NCBI RefSeq assembly: GCF_004364175.1
Contig: NZ_SNZW01000014.1
Coordinates: forward strand, 434,001 to 498,000
Length of the DNA stretch: 64,000 bases
Direction of reading: 5' to 3'
Source of the DNA: Maribacter caenipelagi
GTDB lineage: Bacteria > Bacteroidota > Bacteroidia > Flavobacteriales > Flavobacteriaceae
The notes under the pieces are model-generated. The model had not been told where the DNA came from. It saw only the letters and a program-made list of their open reading frames with translations, and did no database searches. Of the stretch, positions 9,036 through 18,019 are shown piece by piece. A program made the position numbers and the translations under genes. Numbering within the stretch: position 1 is the first letter of the stretch; each line of letters opens with the position of its first letter.

Positions 9036-10466
9036 ATGAATATTTCAATTAAATTAAAACAGATTTGTCTAAGCTTATGCTGTTTAACAATTCTTTTATC
9101 ATGTAAATCTGAACCACAAATCACCTATGATGTAATCATAAAAAATGGTAATCTTATTAATATTGAAGATGGGTCGGTTTCTGTTTCGAACATACTAATT
9201 ACCAATAATAGAATTATAAAAATTACTACCGATTCTAATATTAAGACCATAAAAGCTAAATCGGTAATTGATGCCAAAGGTAAATTTATCGTACCAGGCT
9301 TTTGGGATAACCATACCCATTTTAGAGGTGGCGATTCTTTAATCAGTGCTAATAAAAACTTCTTAAAACTGTTTATTGCAAATGGTATTACTACAGTGCG
9401 TGATGCCGGTGGTGACCTTACCTCTGCGGTTTTAGAATGGCGAAAGACAATTGCGAACAATGAACTTGTAGGACCAACCATTTTTACATCGGGACCAAAA
9501 ATTGATGGTCCTGGTGGTACATGGGCTGGTTCTTTGGAAGTGGACAATGATGCAGATATTAATAACGCGTTAGATTCTTTACAATCGATACCGTCGGACT
9601 TTGTAAAAATTTATGATAGCCGTATTTCGGGTGAGAATTATCTAAAGGTGATAGAAGAAGCAGAAAAGAGAAACCTAATAACTTCTGGACATATGCCTTT
9701 TACCGTCGAACTTGACCCCACTATTGACGCTGGTATTGATGCAGTAGAACACCTTTATTATATTATGAAAGGATGCTCAAGCAAAGAAGAAGAAATCACT
9801 CAACAGATGGTGGACAAGGAAATCGGATTTTGGGATGCTATGCCTTTACTCCAATCTTCATTTTCTGACTCGACTGCTTTAAGAACATTCGAACATTTAA
9901 AATCGAAAAACGTATTTGTGGTACCTACACTCCACATAGGCAGAGTACTAAGTTATTTAGACGAAGTTGACCACAGCCAAGACAACTATTTAAAATATAT
10001 GAGCGACGGTATTCAGAAAACCTATAAAGGTAGAATTGACCGTGTAAAATATGCCACTGAAAAGCAAGTTACAGACCGTAAGGCTTTAGATGATTTTTTT
10101 GGTGCACTTGCTTTTAAACTGAATGTAAACGGAGTATCTCTTTTGGCGGGATCAGATAGTGGAGCTTACAATAGCTTCACCTACCCTGGTATATCTCTAC
10201 ATAAAGAACTAGAAGCAATGGTCGCTACCGGAATTACTCCGCTTGACGCATTAAAAGCTTCAGCCTATAACGGAGCTAAATTTTTAAAGCAAGATACAGA
10301 CTACGGAACTATTTCTGAAGGTAAAATTGCTGATATTGTTTTACTAAATACCAATCCGTTAGAAGATATTAAAAATACCAAAGACATCTTTATGGTACTT
10401 TCTAATGGAATGCAACATTCTAAAGCTGACTTAGACAATTTATTAAATTCTGCCATTGTCAACTAA
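9036..10466 (+). CDS. Amidohydrolase lipoprotein
   Basis: A 476-residue member of the metal-dependent amidohydrolase superfamily (imidazolonepropionase-like group). It carries a lipobox (LLSC, Cys23). Metal-site motifs are DNHTHFRGG (about 103), the Lys in DFVKIYD (about 190), His in SGHMPF (about 215) and EHLYYI (about 234), and the Asp in LAGSDSGAYN (about 370). The usual reaction is hydrolysis of C-N bonds in cyclic or peptide-like substrates; a periplasmic or outer-membrane location is inferred from the lipobox. The next gene encodes a second amidohydrolase 13 bases downstream, so the two probably form an operon. Confidence 0.88.
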   Translation: MNISIKLKQICLSLCCLTILLSCKSEPQITYDVIIKNGNLINIEDGSVSVSNILITNNRIIKITTDSNIKTIKAKSVIDAKGKFIVPGFWDNHTHFRGGDSLISANKNFLKLFIANGITTVRDAGGDLTSAVLEWRKTIANNELVGPTIFTSGPKIDGPGGTWAGSLEVDNDADINNALDSLQSIPSDFVKIYDSRISGENYLKVIEEAEKRNLITSGHMPFTVELDPTIDAGIDAVEHLYYIMKGCSSKEEEITQQMVDKEIGFWDAMPLLQSSFSDSTALRTFEHLKSKNVFVVPTLHIGRVLSYLDEVDHSQDNYLKYMSDGIQKTYKGRIDRVKYATEKQVTDRKALDDFFGALAFKLNVNGVSLLAGSDSGAYNSFTYPGISLHKELEAMVATGITPLDALKASAYNGAKFLKQDTDYGTISEGKIADIVLLNTNPLEDIKNTKDIFMVLSNGMQHSKADLDNLLNSAIVN

Positions 10467-10479
10467 ACAAATTACTTTT

Positions 10480-11724
10480 ATGAAATCAATACTATATTTA
10501 TTTCTATTCTCCACAAGCCTATGTTTTGCTCAAACACTCTTAAAACCAGACCAAGTATTTGACGGCACCGAATTACATACCAATTGGGTGGTGTTGGTTG
10601 AAGGAAATCAAATTACTTACGTAGGAAATGCGAATGGAGTTTCGCTACCTAATAACACCACAGAAATAAATTTGGCTGGCTCTACCCTTATGCCCGGTAT
10701 TATTGAAGGTCACTCTCATGTATTATTACACCCCTACAATGAAACGGATTGGAATGATCAAGTTTTAAAAGAATCCCCTGTTGAACGTGCCGTTAGAGGT
10801 ACCGTTCATATAAAGAATTCTTTAATGGCAGGTGTAACTACCATGAGAGATTTGGGTGCTGAAGGTGCCGGTTATACAGATGTGTATTTGAAGAAAACTA
10901 TTGAAGACGGAATTATAGACGGACCACGATTATTGGTTGCAGGACCCGCAATTGTGGCAACGGGTGCATATGGACCAAAAGGGTTTCATGATGGCGTAAC
11001 GGTGCCTTTAGGTGCTGAACCTGCAAGTGGAGTTGACGAATGTATTGAAACGGTTCGTAGACAAATGGGTAACGGTGCCGATTTAATAAAAATATATGCC
11101 GATTACCGTTGGACACCAGGTGCTGCTTCCAAACCTACTTTTTTACAAGAAGAAATTAATGCCATGGTAGCCACTGCAACTACTGCAGGTAAATATGTAG
11201 TTGCCCACGCCAGCACTCCCGAAGGTATGAAAAGAGCAATACTTGGCGGAGTGGAAACCATTGAACACGGTGACGGTGGTACACCTGAGATTTTTAAGAT
11301 GATGAAAGAAAAAGGTGTTGGCTTATGCCCTACCCTAGCTGCGGGCGATGCTATTACCCAGTATAGAGGTTGGAACAAAGCGACCGACCCAGAACCTGAA
11401 CGTATTCAGCAAAAGCGTAAGTCTTTTAAATTAGCTTTGGATTCTGGTGTAAAAATTGTTTTTGGTGGTGATGTTGGTGTTTTTACACACGGTGAAAACT
11501 ATCGTGAAATGGAACTGATGGTAGATTACGGAATGAAGCCTTTATCGGTCTTAAAATCTGCAACATCTGGCAATGCAAGTATGTTTCATTTAAATCAATT
11601 AGGAAGCTTAAAAAAAGGGTTTCTAGCTGATATTATTGCCGTAAAGGGAAATCCGGTTCAGGATATTTCTGTGATTAAAAATGTTTCGTTTGTAATGAAA
11701 GATGGATTGATTTATAAAGAGTAG
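10480..11724 (+). CDS. Secreted amidohydrolase (imidazolonepropionase-like)
   Basis: A 414-residue periplasmic amidohydrolase. ATG 10480 begins a clear signal peptide (MKSILYLFLFSTSLCFAQ, cleavage after CFA); the frame also extends upstream to a GTC/ATT-type start overlapping the previous gene, which I reject. Motifs: EGHSHVLLHP (HxH), Lys in LIKIYADY, His in VVAHAST and ETIEHGDGG, and Asp in VFGGDVGVF. The group includes peptidase-like enzymes acting on N-terminally blocked dipeptides (Xaa-Pro type). The tandem arrangement with a lipoprotein paralogue suggests the pair process related substrates in the envelope. Confidence 0.88.
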   Translation: MKSILYLFLFSTSLCFAQTLLKPDQVFDGTELHTNWVVLVEGNQITYVGNANGVSLPNNTTEINLAGSTLMPGIIEGHSHVLLHPYNETDWNDQVLKESPVERAVRGTVHIKNSLMAGVTTMRDLGAEGAGYTDVYLKKTIEDGIIDGPRLLVAGPAIVATGAYGPKGFHDGVTVPLGAEPASGVDECIETVRRQMGNGADLIKIYADYRWTPGAASKPTFLQEEINAMVATATTAGKYVVAHASTPEGMKRAILGGVETIEHGDGGTPEIFKMMKEKGVGLCPTLAAGDAITQYRGWNKATDPEPERIQQKRKSFKLALDSGVKIVFGGDVGVFTHGENYREMELMVDYGMKPLSVLKSATSGNASMFHLNQLGSLKKGFLADIIAVKGNPVQDISVIKNVSFVMKDGLIYKE

Positions 11725-11889
11725 TTGTTGGTTGTTCGTCATAGCGAGCAAAGCGCGGCTATCTGTTCTTTTGGAACACGTTCACTTCGGTCACTTCGGT
11801 CACTTCGGCTACGCTCAGTGACCTATAAATTGCTTATGTTGTATTTTGTAATTAATATTCTTTACCTAATACTTACACTGAGTACTAAT
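11725..11889. repeat. Short repeat cluster with palindrome
   Basis: Three tandem copies of TCACTTCGG occupy 11782-11808 and run into an inverted repeat, GGTCACT (11798-11804) and AGTGACC (11817-11823). The same palindrome occurs at 26189-26214. The preceding bases (about 11737-11765) contain a GTCATAGCGAGCAAAGCG-type segment similar in style to the repeat island at 26.2-26.7 kb. It resembles REP/BIME-like intergenic elements. An 80-codon frame through it (Arg/Ser-rich) is a product of the repeats. Confidence 0.7.
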
Positions 11890-12513
11890 TCAACCTTTAC
11901 TTTTCCTAATTCTCAATGCACTCGAAACGATAAAAACAAAAAACGAGGTTTCTATAATTCGCTGTAAAATCCCACGGTAACCTGAATTGGGATCGGAGAA
12001 TAGTGAGAAGATAAAAATTCCGCTAATGATTCCTATAACGATAGCAATTTGAGATAAACGACCATAGTTCTCAAACTTTTTTAACCCCAACCCGATACTT
12101 ATTAAACAAATAGGAAAAAATATATACGTCAAAGATGCCACTGCATTGTGTATGAGTTGAGCAAGACTTGAGTCTATTACATCTGTTGGGCACCCTGCGT
12201 CACACGGAAATAATCCTACCAATACCGTTCCCAATCCGTAGAAAAGCGCCAAACCGAAAAAACCGGCTACGATCAATTTGGAACTTGGTAGTTTTTTGGG
12301 TGCACTAAAACAGAAAATGGTAATGAGAATTCCGCTAGGTACATATCCGAAGTACTGTAAATACCAACCATATTCGGTATCAGAAGCAAAAGATTCACTA
12401 ATATATTGACTTACTATACTGTAATCATCAATTAATAAAGGACCAACGATTGCCGCAATTGCGAACAAGCTAACTCCTAAAATACCTATATACGCTACTA
12501 ATTTATTGTTCAT
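11890..12513 (-). CDS. DUF998 membrane protein
   Basis: A 207-residue protein with about six transmembrane helices and almost no soluble part. The SQYISES motif after the first helix and the conserved FPCDAGCP loop between helices 3 and 4 match DUF998, a family of short membrane proteins distantly similar to frag1/cytochrome-b561-like folds. No function has been assigned. The 5' end is 67 bases from the FAD oxidoreductase stop on the same strand, so they could be co-transcribed. Confidence 0.82.
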   Translation of the reverse strand: MNNKLVAYIGILGVSLFAIAAIVGPLLIDDYSIVSQYISESFASDTEYGWYLQYFGYVPSGILITIFCFSAPKKLPSSKLIVAGFFGLALFYGLGTVLVGLFPCDAGCPTDVIDSSLAQLIHNAVASLTYIFFPICLISIGLGLKKFENYGRLSQIAIVIGIISGIFIFSLFSDPNSGYRGILQRIIETSFFVFIVSSALRIRKSKG

Positions 12514-12580
12514 TCTGTTATTGATTGGTTACATGTTCGACTACAGAAGTTATATAATGTTACACTACTTTAAATATATT

Positions 12581-13846
12581 CTAGAGCTGTCCATCACTAT
12601 CCAGCTCATTCATTGCCTTAACAATTTCTTCATTTTCATATCTTAAAGGGTCAAAATAAGCAGCATACTCAGGTAAATCGGGTTTATCAAATATGTAATT
12701 AGCACATAATTTTCCTGCTGCGCAAGCGCTCATTGTACCGTAACCGGCAAGCGCACCTACTACATAAACATTGTTTACTTCGGTCTGCCCTATAAGCGGC
12801 CAGTTCTCTTTTGTTCTTGTATAATAGCCCGCATATTCAATTAAGGGCGTTGGAATATCATTTTCATAAGCAGATAGTTCAGGAATAAAACGGCTGGCCC
12901 CTTTTAATACCTCTTGCGGAAAAAACTCGAAACCCGGTATATCAAATGATGGTTCACTTTTTTCCGTTTGAAATGCCCAACCAAGTTTTATGCCTTCTGT
13001 TTCTGGTTTTATATGGAGTCCGCCAGGAAATTCGTTCAACAACCATTTGTATTTCTCATCCGATTTAAAGAACTCCAACTCATCTGTAGACCAATCTAAA
13101 TATTGCTTGTCTGCATAAATAGTAAATGGCATGTTTTTAGGTATGATCTTATTGGGATCTGGTATGATGAATTTTCGCTGTAAAGTGTTCGATATAGGAA
13201 ATTGAAAACCGAACATAGTCGCAATCTTGTTTAAAAAAGGACCAGTGGCGATTACTACTTTATCAGCATCAATTAACTCTTCTGAATCTAAAACAATCTG
13301 AAATTTAGTACCACTTTTTTCAATACGCACGATCTCACCTTCAATAAACGTAAGCCCCATGTTCTTTGCTTCTTTCAGCAATAAAGTACCCAAATCGTAT
13401 ACATCAATTTTACCTGCATTTTTTATTCGTACGACCTTCTCTATTTTTTTGTCGAGATACGGGAAGTCCTTCTGAATTGCTGACGTATTCGTGAACTCTT
13501 CTAGATAACTAGTAGAATTTTCTTTGTCACCAGATCCAAATATTGGATTATCAACATCATGACTAATAAAGTTGTAGCCCGAATTCTTCATTTCAAAAGA
13601 GTTCTCTCCATATTGAGTTTTAAGCTCTTTCATTAACTCAATACTATCACTAACAAATTGGCGCATATTTTTTTCGGGCCAATAGTCCCTAAAGTTTTCG
13701 CCAGACTTACTTGTGGTGAACGAAAGTGGTTGATTTTTATCAATCAAGATTACATTACAATCTTTTCTTTTTTTTAAAATATAGTAGGCAGTTGCTACCC
13801 CTGCAATACCAGCTCCGCAAATTGCAATAGTTAGTTTTTCTTGCAT
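12581..13846 (-). CDS. FAD-dependent oxidoreductase (DAO family)
   Basis: A 421-residue D-amino-acid-oxidase-type flavoenzyme. The N-terminal dinucleotide-binding motif is ICGAGIAGVATAYY, followed by VILIDKNQPLSFTTS; the C-terminal FAD-contact motif is near VYVVGALAGYGTMSA (about 375). There is no signal peptide. Relatives oxidise amines or amino acids (glycine oxidase, sarcosine oxidase, dimethylglycine dehydrogenase). The substrate cannot be read from sequence. The upstream sterol desaturase gene is on the same strand 135 bases away; a link between them is not obvious. Confidence 0.85.
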   Translation of the reverse strand: MQEKLTIAICGAGIAGVATAYYILKKRKDCNVILIDKNQPLSFTTSKSGENFRDYWPEKNMRQFVSDSIELMKELKTQYGENSFEMKNSGYNFISHDVDNPIFGSGDKENSTSYLEEFTNTSAIQKDFPYLDKKIEKVVRIKNAGKIDVYDLGTLLLKEAKNMGLTFIEGEIVRIEKSGTKFQIVLDSEELIDADKVVIATGPFLNKIATMFGFQFPISNTLQRKFIIPDPNKIIPKNMPFTIYADKQYLDWSTDELEFFKSDEKYKWLLNEFPGGLHIKPETEGIKLGWAFQTEKSEPSFDIPGFEFFPQEVLKGASRFIPELSAYENDIPTPLIEYAGYYTRTKENWPLIGQTEVNNVYVVGALAGYGTMSACAAGKLCANYIFDKPDLPEYAAYFDPLRYENEEIVKAMNELDSDGQL

Positions 13847-13981
13847 AATCGTTGATTTTATAAAGATTTTATAATTCGATTAAGAAAGGTAGTTAATGCT
13901 TAACTCCAGCCTTTTCAGCACAAGCATTATTATTATATTCATTGAATGTTAAAAAATTATAAATAACACAAAATCGACTAC

Positions 13982-14884
13982 TTATAATGTATCAGATTTG
14001 TTATTCTCTTCCCATGATTTCCTTAAATCGGTAGAAAGAATGCTGTTGCCATCATGGCGCCAACCTGGTGGTTTTATTAGGTACTTGAACTTATTTACCA
14101 ATGTGGTTTTTGATGTAAAAAAATCGACCAGCATCTTATACCATTCTGCAAAGGCAATTTTAATAGGGTTATAGGTATTAATATTCGCTACCAAACCATA
14201 AACGGGCTTTTCAACTTCAGGTTCGAAGGTACCGAACAACCTATCCCAAATAATAAATACTCCGGCATGATTTCTATCTAAGTACTGCGGATTCGTGGCA
14301 TGATGCACTCTATGGTGACTCGGTGTATTAAAAATAGCTTCGAACCACTTGGGCATTTTTTTAATCATTTCTGTATGTATCCAATATTGATAGATCAAAC
14401 TGACCGACATCTGTACCAGAATCATAACCGGGTGAAAACCGATAAGCACTAACGGAGTCCAAAATATAAAAGTGTAAAATCCGCCAGACCACGACTGTCG
14501 TAAAGCAGTGCTTAAATTATAGTTTTTAGAGGAGTGATGCACCACATGACTCGCCCAAAAGAATCTGCTTTCATGACTTATTCTATGAAACCAGTAATAA
14601 CAGAAATCTTCTGCAAAAAGTAATATGATCCACGACCACCAAGCAAACGGTATTTCAAATAAATGATAAAAATTATACAATAAATAGAAAAACCCCAATG
14701 CAATACCTTTTGTAACCAACCCTATCGCCACATTACCTAAACCCATAACTATAGAAGTGCCGGCATCTTTAAACTCGTAGTCATGGAGTTTAACTTTAAC
14801 CGATAAAATGACTTCTAAGATTACGGTTATCGTAAAAAAAGGAATGGCGTAGTGTATTAGATTGGGGATCTCTGGAATTTGCAT
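13982..14884 (-). CDS. Sterol desaturase / fatty acid hydroxylase family protein
   Basis: A 300-residue membrane di-iron protein with four to five hydrophobic segments in residues 10-170. The three histidine clusters of the superfamily are present: HRISH and HVVHH around 95-118, and HHRVHH near 197. They bind the di-iron centre that hydroxylates or desaturates lipids. Bacteroidota members act on lipids such as carotenoids, ornithine lipids or fatty acids; the exact substrate is not evident. The end of the protein (IKPPGWRHDG) is typical of the flavobacterial subgroup. Confidence 0.88.
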   Translation of the reverse strand: MQIPEIPNLIHYAIPFFTITVILEVILSVKVKLHDYEFKDAGTSIVMGLGNVAIGLVTKGIALGFFYLLYNFYHLFEIPFAWWSWIILLFAEDFCYYWFHRISHESRFFWASHVVHHSSKNYNLSTALRQSWSGGFYTFIFWTPLVLIGFHPVMILVQMSVSLIYQYWIHTEMIKKMPKWFEAIFNTPSHHRVHHATNPQYLDRNHAGVFIIWDRLFGTFEPEVEKPVYGLVANINTYNPIKIAFAEWYKMLVDFFTSKTTLVNKFKYLIKPPGWRHDGNSILSTDLRKSWEENNKSDTL

Positions 14885-15082
14885 ACGTTTAAGTTGTCTT
14901 TTTTTTTGCCTTCCTAATTTACGAATCTATTTTGTGAACTACAATTGCTTTAAAAGACAACTTTTATCATTATTTAATTTCGATTAGTGTATAGGTAAAA
15001 CGTATTGTTTATGTAACCTTTGTTACCGTAATACAGGGTGATCATACGTAATTTTACAGTAAGAAATTAAAACAACAGGATT

Positions 15083-15559
15083 ATGGAAACTTTAAATAAA
15101 AACGTGGGATTAGACCAAGATTACAACATTACCATCAGCAATAAATTAAACATTCTTTTAGCTGATTATCAAATTCATTATATGAACTTGAGAGGCATGC
15201 ATTGGAATGTAAAAGGGAGCAATTTCTTTCTATTACATGAGAAATTCGAAGAGTTATATACTGAAGCTACGGAAACCGTTGATGAAATTGCAGAACGTAT
15301 TTTAACCTTAGATCAACAACCCTTACACACATTTGAAGATTACCTAGAAAATAAAACAATTAGAATCATCAAAGAGGTATCTGATGGAGCTACAGGAATT
15401 TCGTTGCTAATTAACAACTTGAACGAGTTATTGATTCAAGAGCGAGAAATTTTAGAATTTTCTTCTGACAATAATGATGAAGGTACAGCTACTTTAGTTA
15501 GTGATTTAATCACAGGACAAGAAAAATTAATTTGGATGCTTAAATCTACTTTAAAATAG
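15083..15559 (+). CDS. dps: Dps family DNA-binding ferritin-like protein
   Basis: A 158-residue four-helix protein. The Dps ferroxidase residues are in order: His in QIHYMNLRGMHWNVKG, His in LLHEKFEELY, and Asp/Glu in DEIAERIL. The N-terminus is short and acidic rather than lysine-rich, so DNA binding may be weak; the iron-storage and peroxide-protection role is the main family function. The promoter region contains an inverted repeat GTAAC-CTTT-GTTAC (15013-15026). The gene ends at a strong terminator and stands alone. Confidence 0.93.
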   Translation: METLNKNVGLDQDYNITISNKLNILLADYQIHYMNLRGMHWNVKGSNFFLLHEKFEELYTEATETVDEIAERILTLDQQPLHTFEDYLENKTIRIIKEVSDGATGISLLINNLNELLIQEREILEFSSDNNDEGTATLVSDLITGQEKLIWMLKSTLK

Positions 15560-15578
15560 AACTTACTTTTATAGCGAT

Positions 15579-15620
15579 AAAAAAGGGCAAATGTCATAAC
15601 TGATTTTTGCCCTTTTTTTA
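15579..15620. terminator. Intrinsic terminator after dps
   Basis: An A/T-extended stem, AAAGGGCAAA (about 15582-15591) and TTTGCCCTTT (about 15606-15615), with a 14-base loop and T-run after it. A-run on the left also makes it usable from the other side. Confidence 0.85.
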
Positions 15621-15688
15621 ATGAATTTACATGAGCTAATAGTACTAAACTAATTTAAGCTGTGGAGCTTTTTCAATTTAAAAATGCT

Positions 15689-15723
15689 CTCAGAAGTACC
15701 GAAGCCTGTCAAAGGCATCTGAG
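15689..15723. repeat. Short imperfect palindrome
   Basis: CTCAG (15689-15693) pairs with CTGAG (15719-15723), and inside it GCC-TGTCAAA-GGC forms a second stem. It lies in the 230-base gap between dps and the VOC gene and resembles the short flavobacterial intergenic repeats elsewhere in the window. Otherwise I see nothing in this gap beyond the dps terminator. Confidence 0.4.
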
Positions 15724-15789
15724 CTTTGCAATTGAATATACTTTTTAGATATTTTATTATTTGTATTAAAAATGATATTAAATCAACTA

Positions 15790-16185
15790 TTACTGTAGCA
15801 CTGGCTCTAATAAATCCCACTTATTACCGTAAAGATTTTTAAATACAGCCACCATACCATAAGGCATTTTTTCTGGTTCTCGATCAATCTTGACTCCCCT
15901 TTCTACAATTTTATAATAGTCTCTCCAGAAATCGTCTGTATACAAAAATAGAAAAACACGATTACCAGTTTGGTTACCTACACGTGAAGCTTGATCTTCA
16001 TTATCTGCCTTTGCTAAAACCAAAGAACATTCACTTGAACCTTGTGGAGCCACAATAACCCAACGTTTACCATAGCCCAGGTCGGTATCTTCTACAAGTA
16101 AAAAATCTAGTTTATTGGTGTAAAATTCAATGGCTTTATCGTAATCATCGACTACTAATGCAATACGTGCTATGCTTTGTTTCAA
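15790..16185 (-). CDS. VOC (glyoxalase-like) protein
   Basis: A 131-residue protein with a single vicinal-oxygen-chelate domain: IARIALVVDDYDKAIEFY at the N-terminus and YGMVAVFKNLYGNKWDLLEP at the C-terminus, where the last metal-ligand strand lies. It resembles glyoxalase/bleomycin-resistance-like proteins of unknown substrate. It is 24 bases downstream of the pyridoxamine-oxidase-like gene on the same strand, so the two are likely co-transcribed. Confidence 0.86.
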   Translation of the reverse strand: MKQSIARIALVVDDYDKAIEFYTNKLDFLLVEDTDLGYGKRWVIVAPQGSSECSLVLAKADNEDQASRVGNQTGNRVFLFLYTDDFWRDYYKIVERGVKIDREPEKMPYGMVAVFKNLYGNKWDLLEPVLQ

Positions 16186-16209
16186 TATGTAATTGATTTT
16201 AACTAGTTA

Positions 16210-16752
16210 CTATCCTAGAATATTGGTTTCGAATCCATCAACACTCTTGGTGTTCTTATTTTTCCAATATTCTTTGATTTTATCTTCTCCTTGTTTTGAA
16301 GACCAATCGTTCAAGGTTGTGCGTTCTTCCTTAAAATCCATGAACGGAACGGCAAAACCGCAAGACGTTTGTACCAAGTCGACATGCATTTCAATGATTT
16401 GTCTAGCGCCTGTATTCGCAGGAAATAAGTCTATATATTTTGCGAACTCTTGATCTCTTTTATGGTATATACCTGCAGTACCATACAATCGTAAAATTAT
16501 AGGTTTTCCTTCAAAAGCACAGAACATAACGGTCATACGGTTGTTCTTGATCAAATGTGCCGCAGTTTCGTTACCGCTACCGGTGAGATTCAACCAAACA
16601 ATTTTATTCTTATCTATAACCCGAAATGAGTCCGTTCCCTTTGGGGATACATTTACATTCCCCTCAGCAGCAGCCGTACCCACAAAAAATATCTTTTGCT
16701 TTTCTATGAATTTCTTTAAATCGGGAGTGATGGATTCTAGTTTTTTTCCCAT
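16210..16752 (-). CDS. Pyridoxamine 5'-phosphate oxidase-like protein
   Basis: A split-barrel flavin- or haem-binding protein of the PNPOx-like family: FFVGTAAAEGNVNVSPKG, then IVWLNLTGSGNETAAHL and FEGKPIILRLYGTA. I take ATG 16752 (MGKKLESITPDL, 180 residues). The frame extends 15 codons to ATG 16797, which overlaps the stop of the upstream CxxC gene as ATGA, so a longer translationally coupled form is possible. The family reduces or binds flavin, F420 or haem; vitamin B6 synthesis is not implied. The substrate is unknown. Confidence 0.85.
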   Translation of the reverse strand: MGKKLESITPDLKKFIEKQKIFFVGTAAAEGNVNVSPKGTDSFRVIDKNKIVWLNLTGSGNETAAHLIKNNRMTVMFCAFEGKPIILRLYGTAGIYHKRDQEFAKYIDLFPANTGARQIIEMHVDLVQTSCGFAVPFMDFKEERTTLNDWSSKQGEDKIKEYWKNKNTKSVDGFETNILG

Positions 16753-16793
16753 AGTTATAGTTTGGTAGGTTTTGATTATGTATTGCCGACTTT

Positions 16794-17000
16794 TCATTTA
16801 GAAACGCCAGCACCAATTTTTGCAAAGTTTGATTGTTTTGCGTGTAATTTGTCAACATGAAATTCATTTATTTTCCCGCAATTTTTGCAAGTCAATTTTA
16901 TAATCTTCCCATCTTGCATTGCAAATTCTACTCGAGTATTTGCACTCGTTGCATATGCTATTTCATTACTACACTTAAGACATTTTCCGTAAACTTTCAT
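16794..17000 (-). CDS. Small two-CxxC (zinc ribbon-like) protein
   Basis: A 68-residue protein with two CxxC pairs, CLKC at about 8-11 and CKNC at about 38-41, spaced like a zinc ribbon. The middle (RVEFAMQDGKIIKLTCKNC) is strand-like. The stop overlaps the possible upstream start of the pyridoxamine-oxidase-like gene by four bases (ATGA). It lies at the left end of the attC-like repeat array. No function is known; a nucleic-acid or protein-binding adaptor is possible. Confidence 0.7.
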   Translation of the reverse strand: MKVYGKCLKCSNEIAYATSANTRVEFAMQDGKIIKLTCKNCGKINEFHVDKLHAKQSNFAKIGAGVSK

Positions 17001-17019
17001 CGATGTTTAATGGTCTTTT

Positions 17020-17064
17020 GTTAGGTATTATAACGGTCACCGTATTTTAAACACAGCGACTGAA
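17020..17064 (-). repeat. attC-like repeat A
   Basis: Read on the minus strand, 17031-17064 contains ATACGGTGACCGTT preceded by CTGTGTTTAAA; it aligns with repeat C at 20 of 26 positions by eye. On the plus strand GTTAGGT (17020-17026) fits the integron core GTTRRRY. It lies between the HEXXH gene stop and the start of the CxxC gene. Confidence 0.5.
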
Positions 17065-17070
17065 TGGAAG

Positions 17071-18006
17071 TTATTTATATTGCCAGTTATCATATTTCCA
17101 TTTCATAATTTTAGCTGCTTCCCTTCCAAAAGTTTCTAGTATGTTCTGATTTAATTCCGCATTGTCCAATTCGCCAATTATGTCAGGATTTGTGTCAATC
17201 AAAAAATCTCTAAACAACCTGAGGAAATCATCACCGAAGTTTGAGTGTAATTCCCTTGCTTTAAAGTAGAACTGAGTTTGATACCAGCCGTAGTTCTGTC
17301 CTTGTTGCATTATTTGTAAATACTCCGTTTCAAATTGATCTAAAGTTTTGAACTTAAGCTCACCCCATTGATTTCCTCGAATCATGGTAGTTTGTAAAAC
17401 ATCCATTTGATCAAGTACAATTTGGGTGTCGAAACTGCGGGCTGCACCAACTTGACAGAGATTTCCGAAAAGCTCATTTAGCCACCTGCGTTGTGAGCTT
17501 TTACCTGTTCTGTAGAATTGATATAGGTGACCCAATTCGTGGAGCGACAGCGCATCTCTGTAAAAGTAATCAAGGTCTATATTTTCACCAAAATGTTGTT
17601 TTAAGAGCTCTTTAACTGGCGGAGGAGCTTGTTTAATTCCATTTTCAGCATTACTTGCAATTACTGACTTTCCTAAACCTAAAACGATATTTCCTTTATT
17701 GTATGCTTGAGGCATACCCGGAGGTGGTGAAAAGGCATATTTGTTCCAGTTTTTGTTATCAATAAAAAGTACTGCGAAATTAAGATTTTCATCAAAAATT
17801 CTGTCGTAATATTTCTTTGCTAACTCAAGAACTTCTACTGTATTTTTAATATCTCCCGGATGTTCGACAGATGAGTAAACTTCAAATTCATTCGACATGT
17901 CTTGCTTGTAAAGCCCCTCATGCTTAGATCTATTAATCCAATCCGAGGGTTTCTGATTACCTGAAAATAACAGAATAAAGAATACTAAAGTGATTACGTG
18001 TTTCAT
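17071..18006 (-). CDS. Exported HEXXH metallopeptidase-like protein
   Basis: A 311-residue protein with a short hydrophobic N-terminus (MKHVITLVFFILLFSG, signal peptide-like). HELGH near residue 152-156 is a zinc-binding HExxH motif, and WLNELFGN about 17 residues later supplies a candidate third Glu ligand, so a gluzincin-type peptidase is plausible. The rest does not resemble a family I recognise. It is flanked on both sides by attC-like repeats and stands as a single-gene unit. Peptidase activity is inferred from the motif only. Confidence 0.7.
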   Translation of the reverse strand: MKHVITLVFFILLFSGNQKPSDWINRSKHEGLYKQDMSNEFEVYSSVEHPGDIKNTVEVLELAKKYYDRIFDENLNFAVLFIDNKNWNKYAFSPPPGMPQAYNKGNIVLGLGKSVIASNAENGIKQAPPPVKELLKQHFGENIDLDYFYRDALSLHELGHLYQFYRTGKSSQRRWLNELFGNLCQVGAARSFDTQIVLDQMDVLQTTMIRGNQWGELKFKTLDQFETEYLQIMQQGQNYGWYQTQFYFKARELHSNFGDDFLRLFRDFLIDTNPDIIGELDNAELNQNILETFGREAAKIMKWKYDNWQYK

Positions 18007-18019
18007 ACATTCATGTTAT

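Noticed and set aside
9125-9547. A 140-codon minus-strand frame in the first amidohydrolase
   Set aside because: It is the complement of a well-supported gene with all catalytic motifs, and has no family resemblance itself.
11725-11967. An 80-codon plus-strand frame after the second amidohydrolase
   Set aside because: It runs through tandem TCACTTCGG repeats, giving an artificial Arg/Ser/Leu pattern, and overlaps the DUF998 gene on the other strand.
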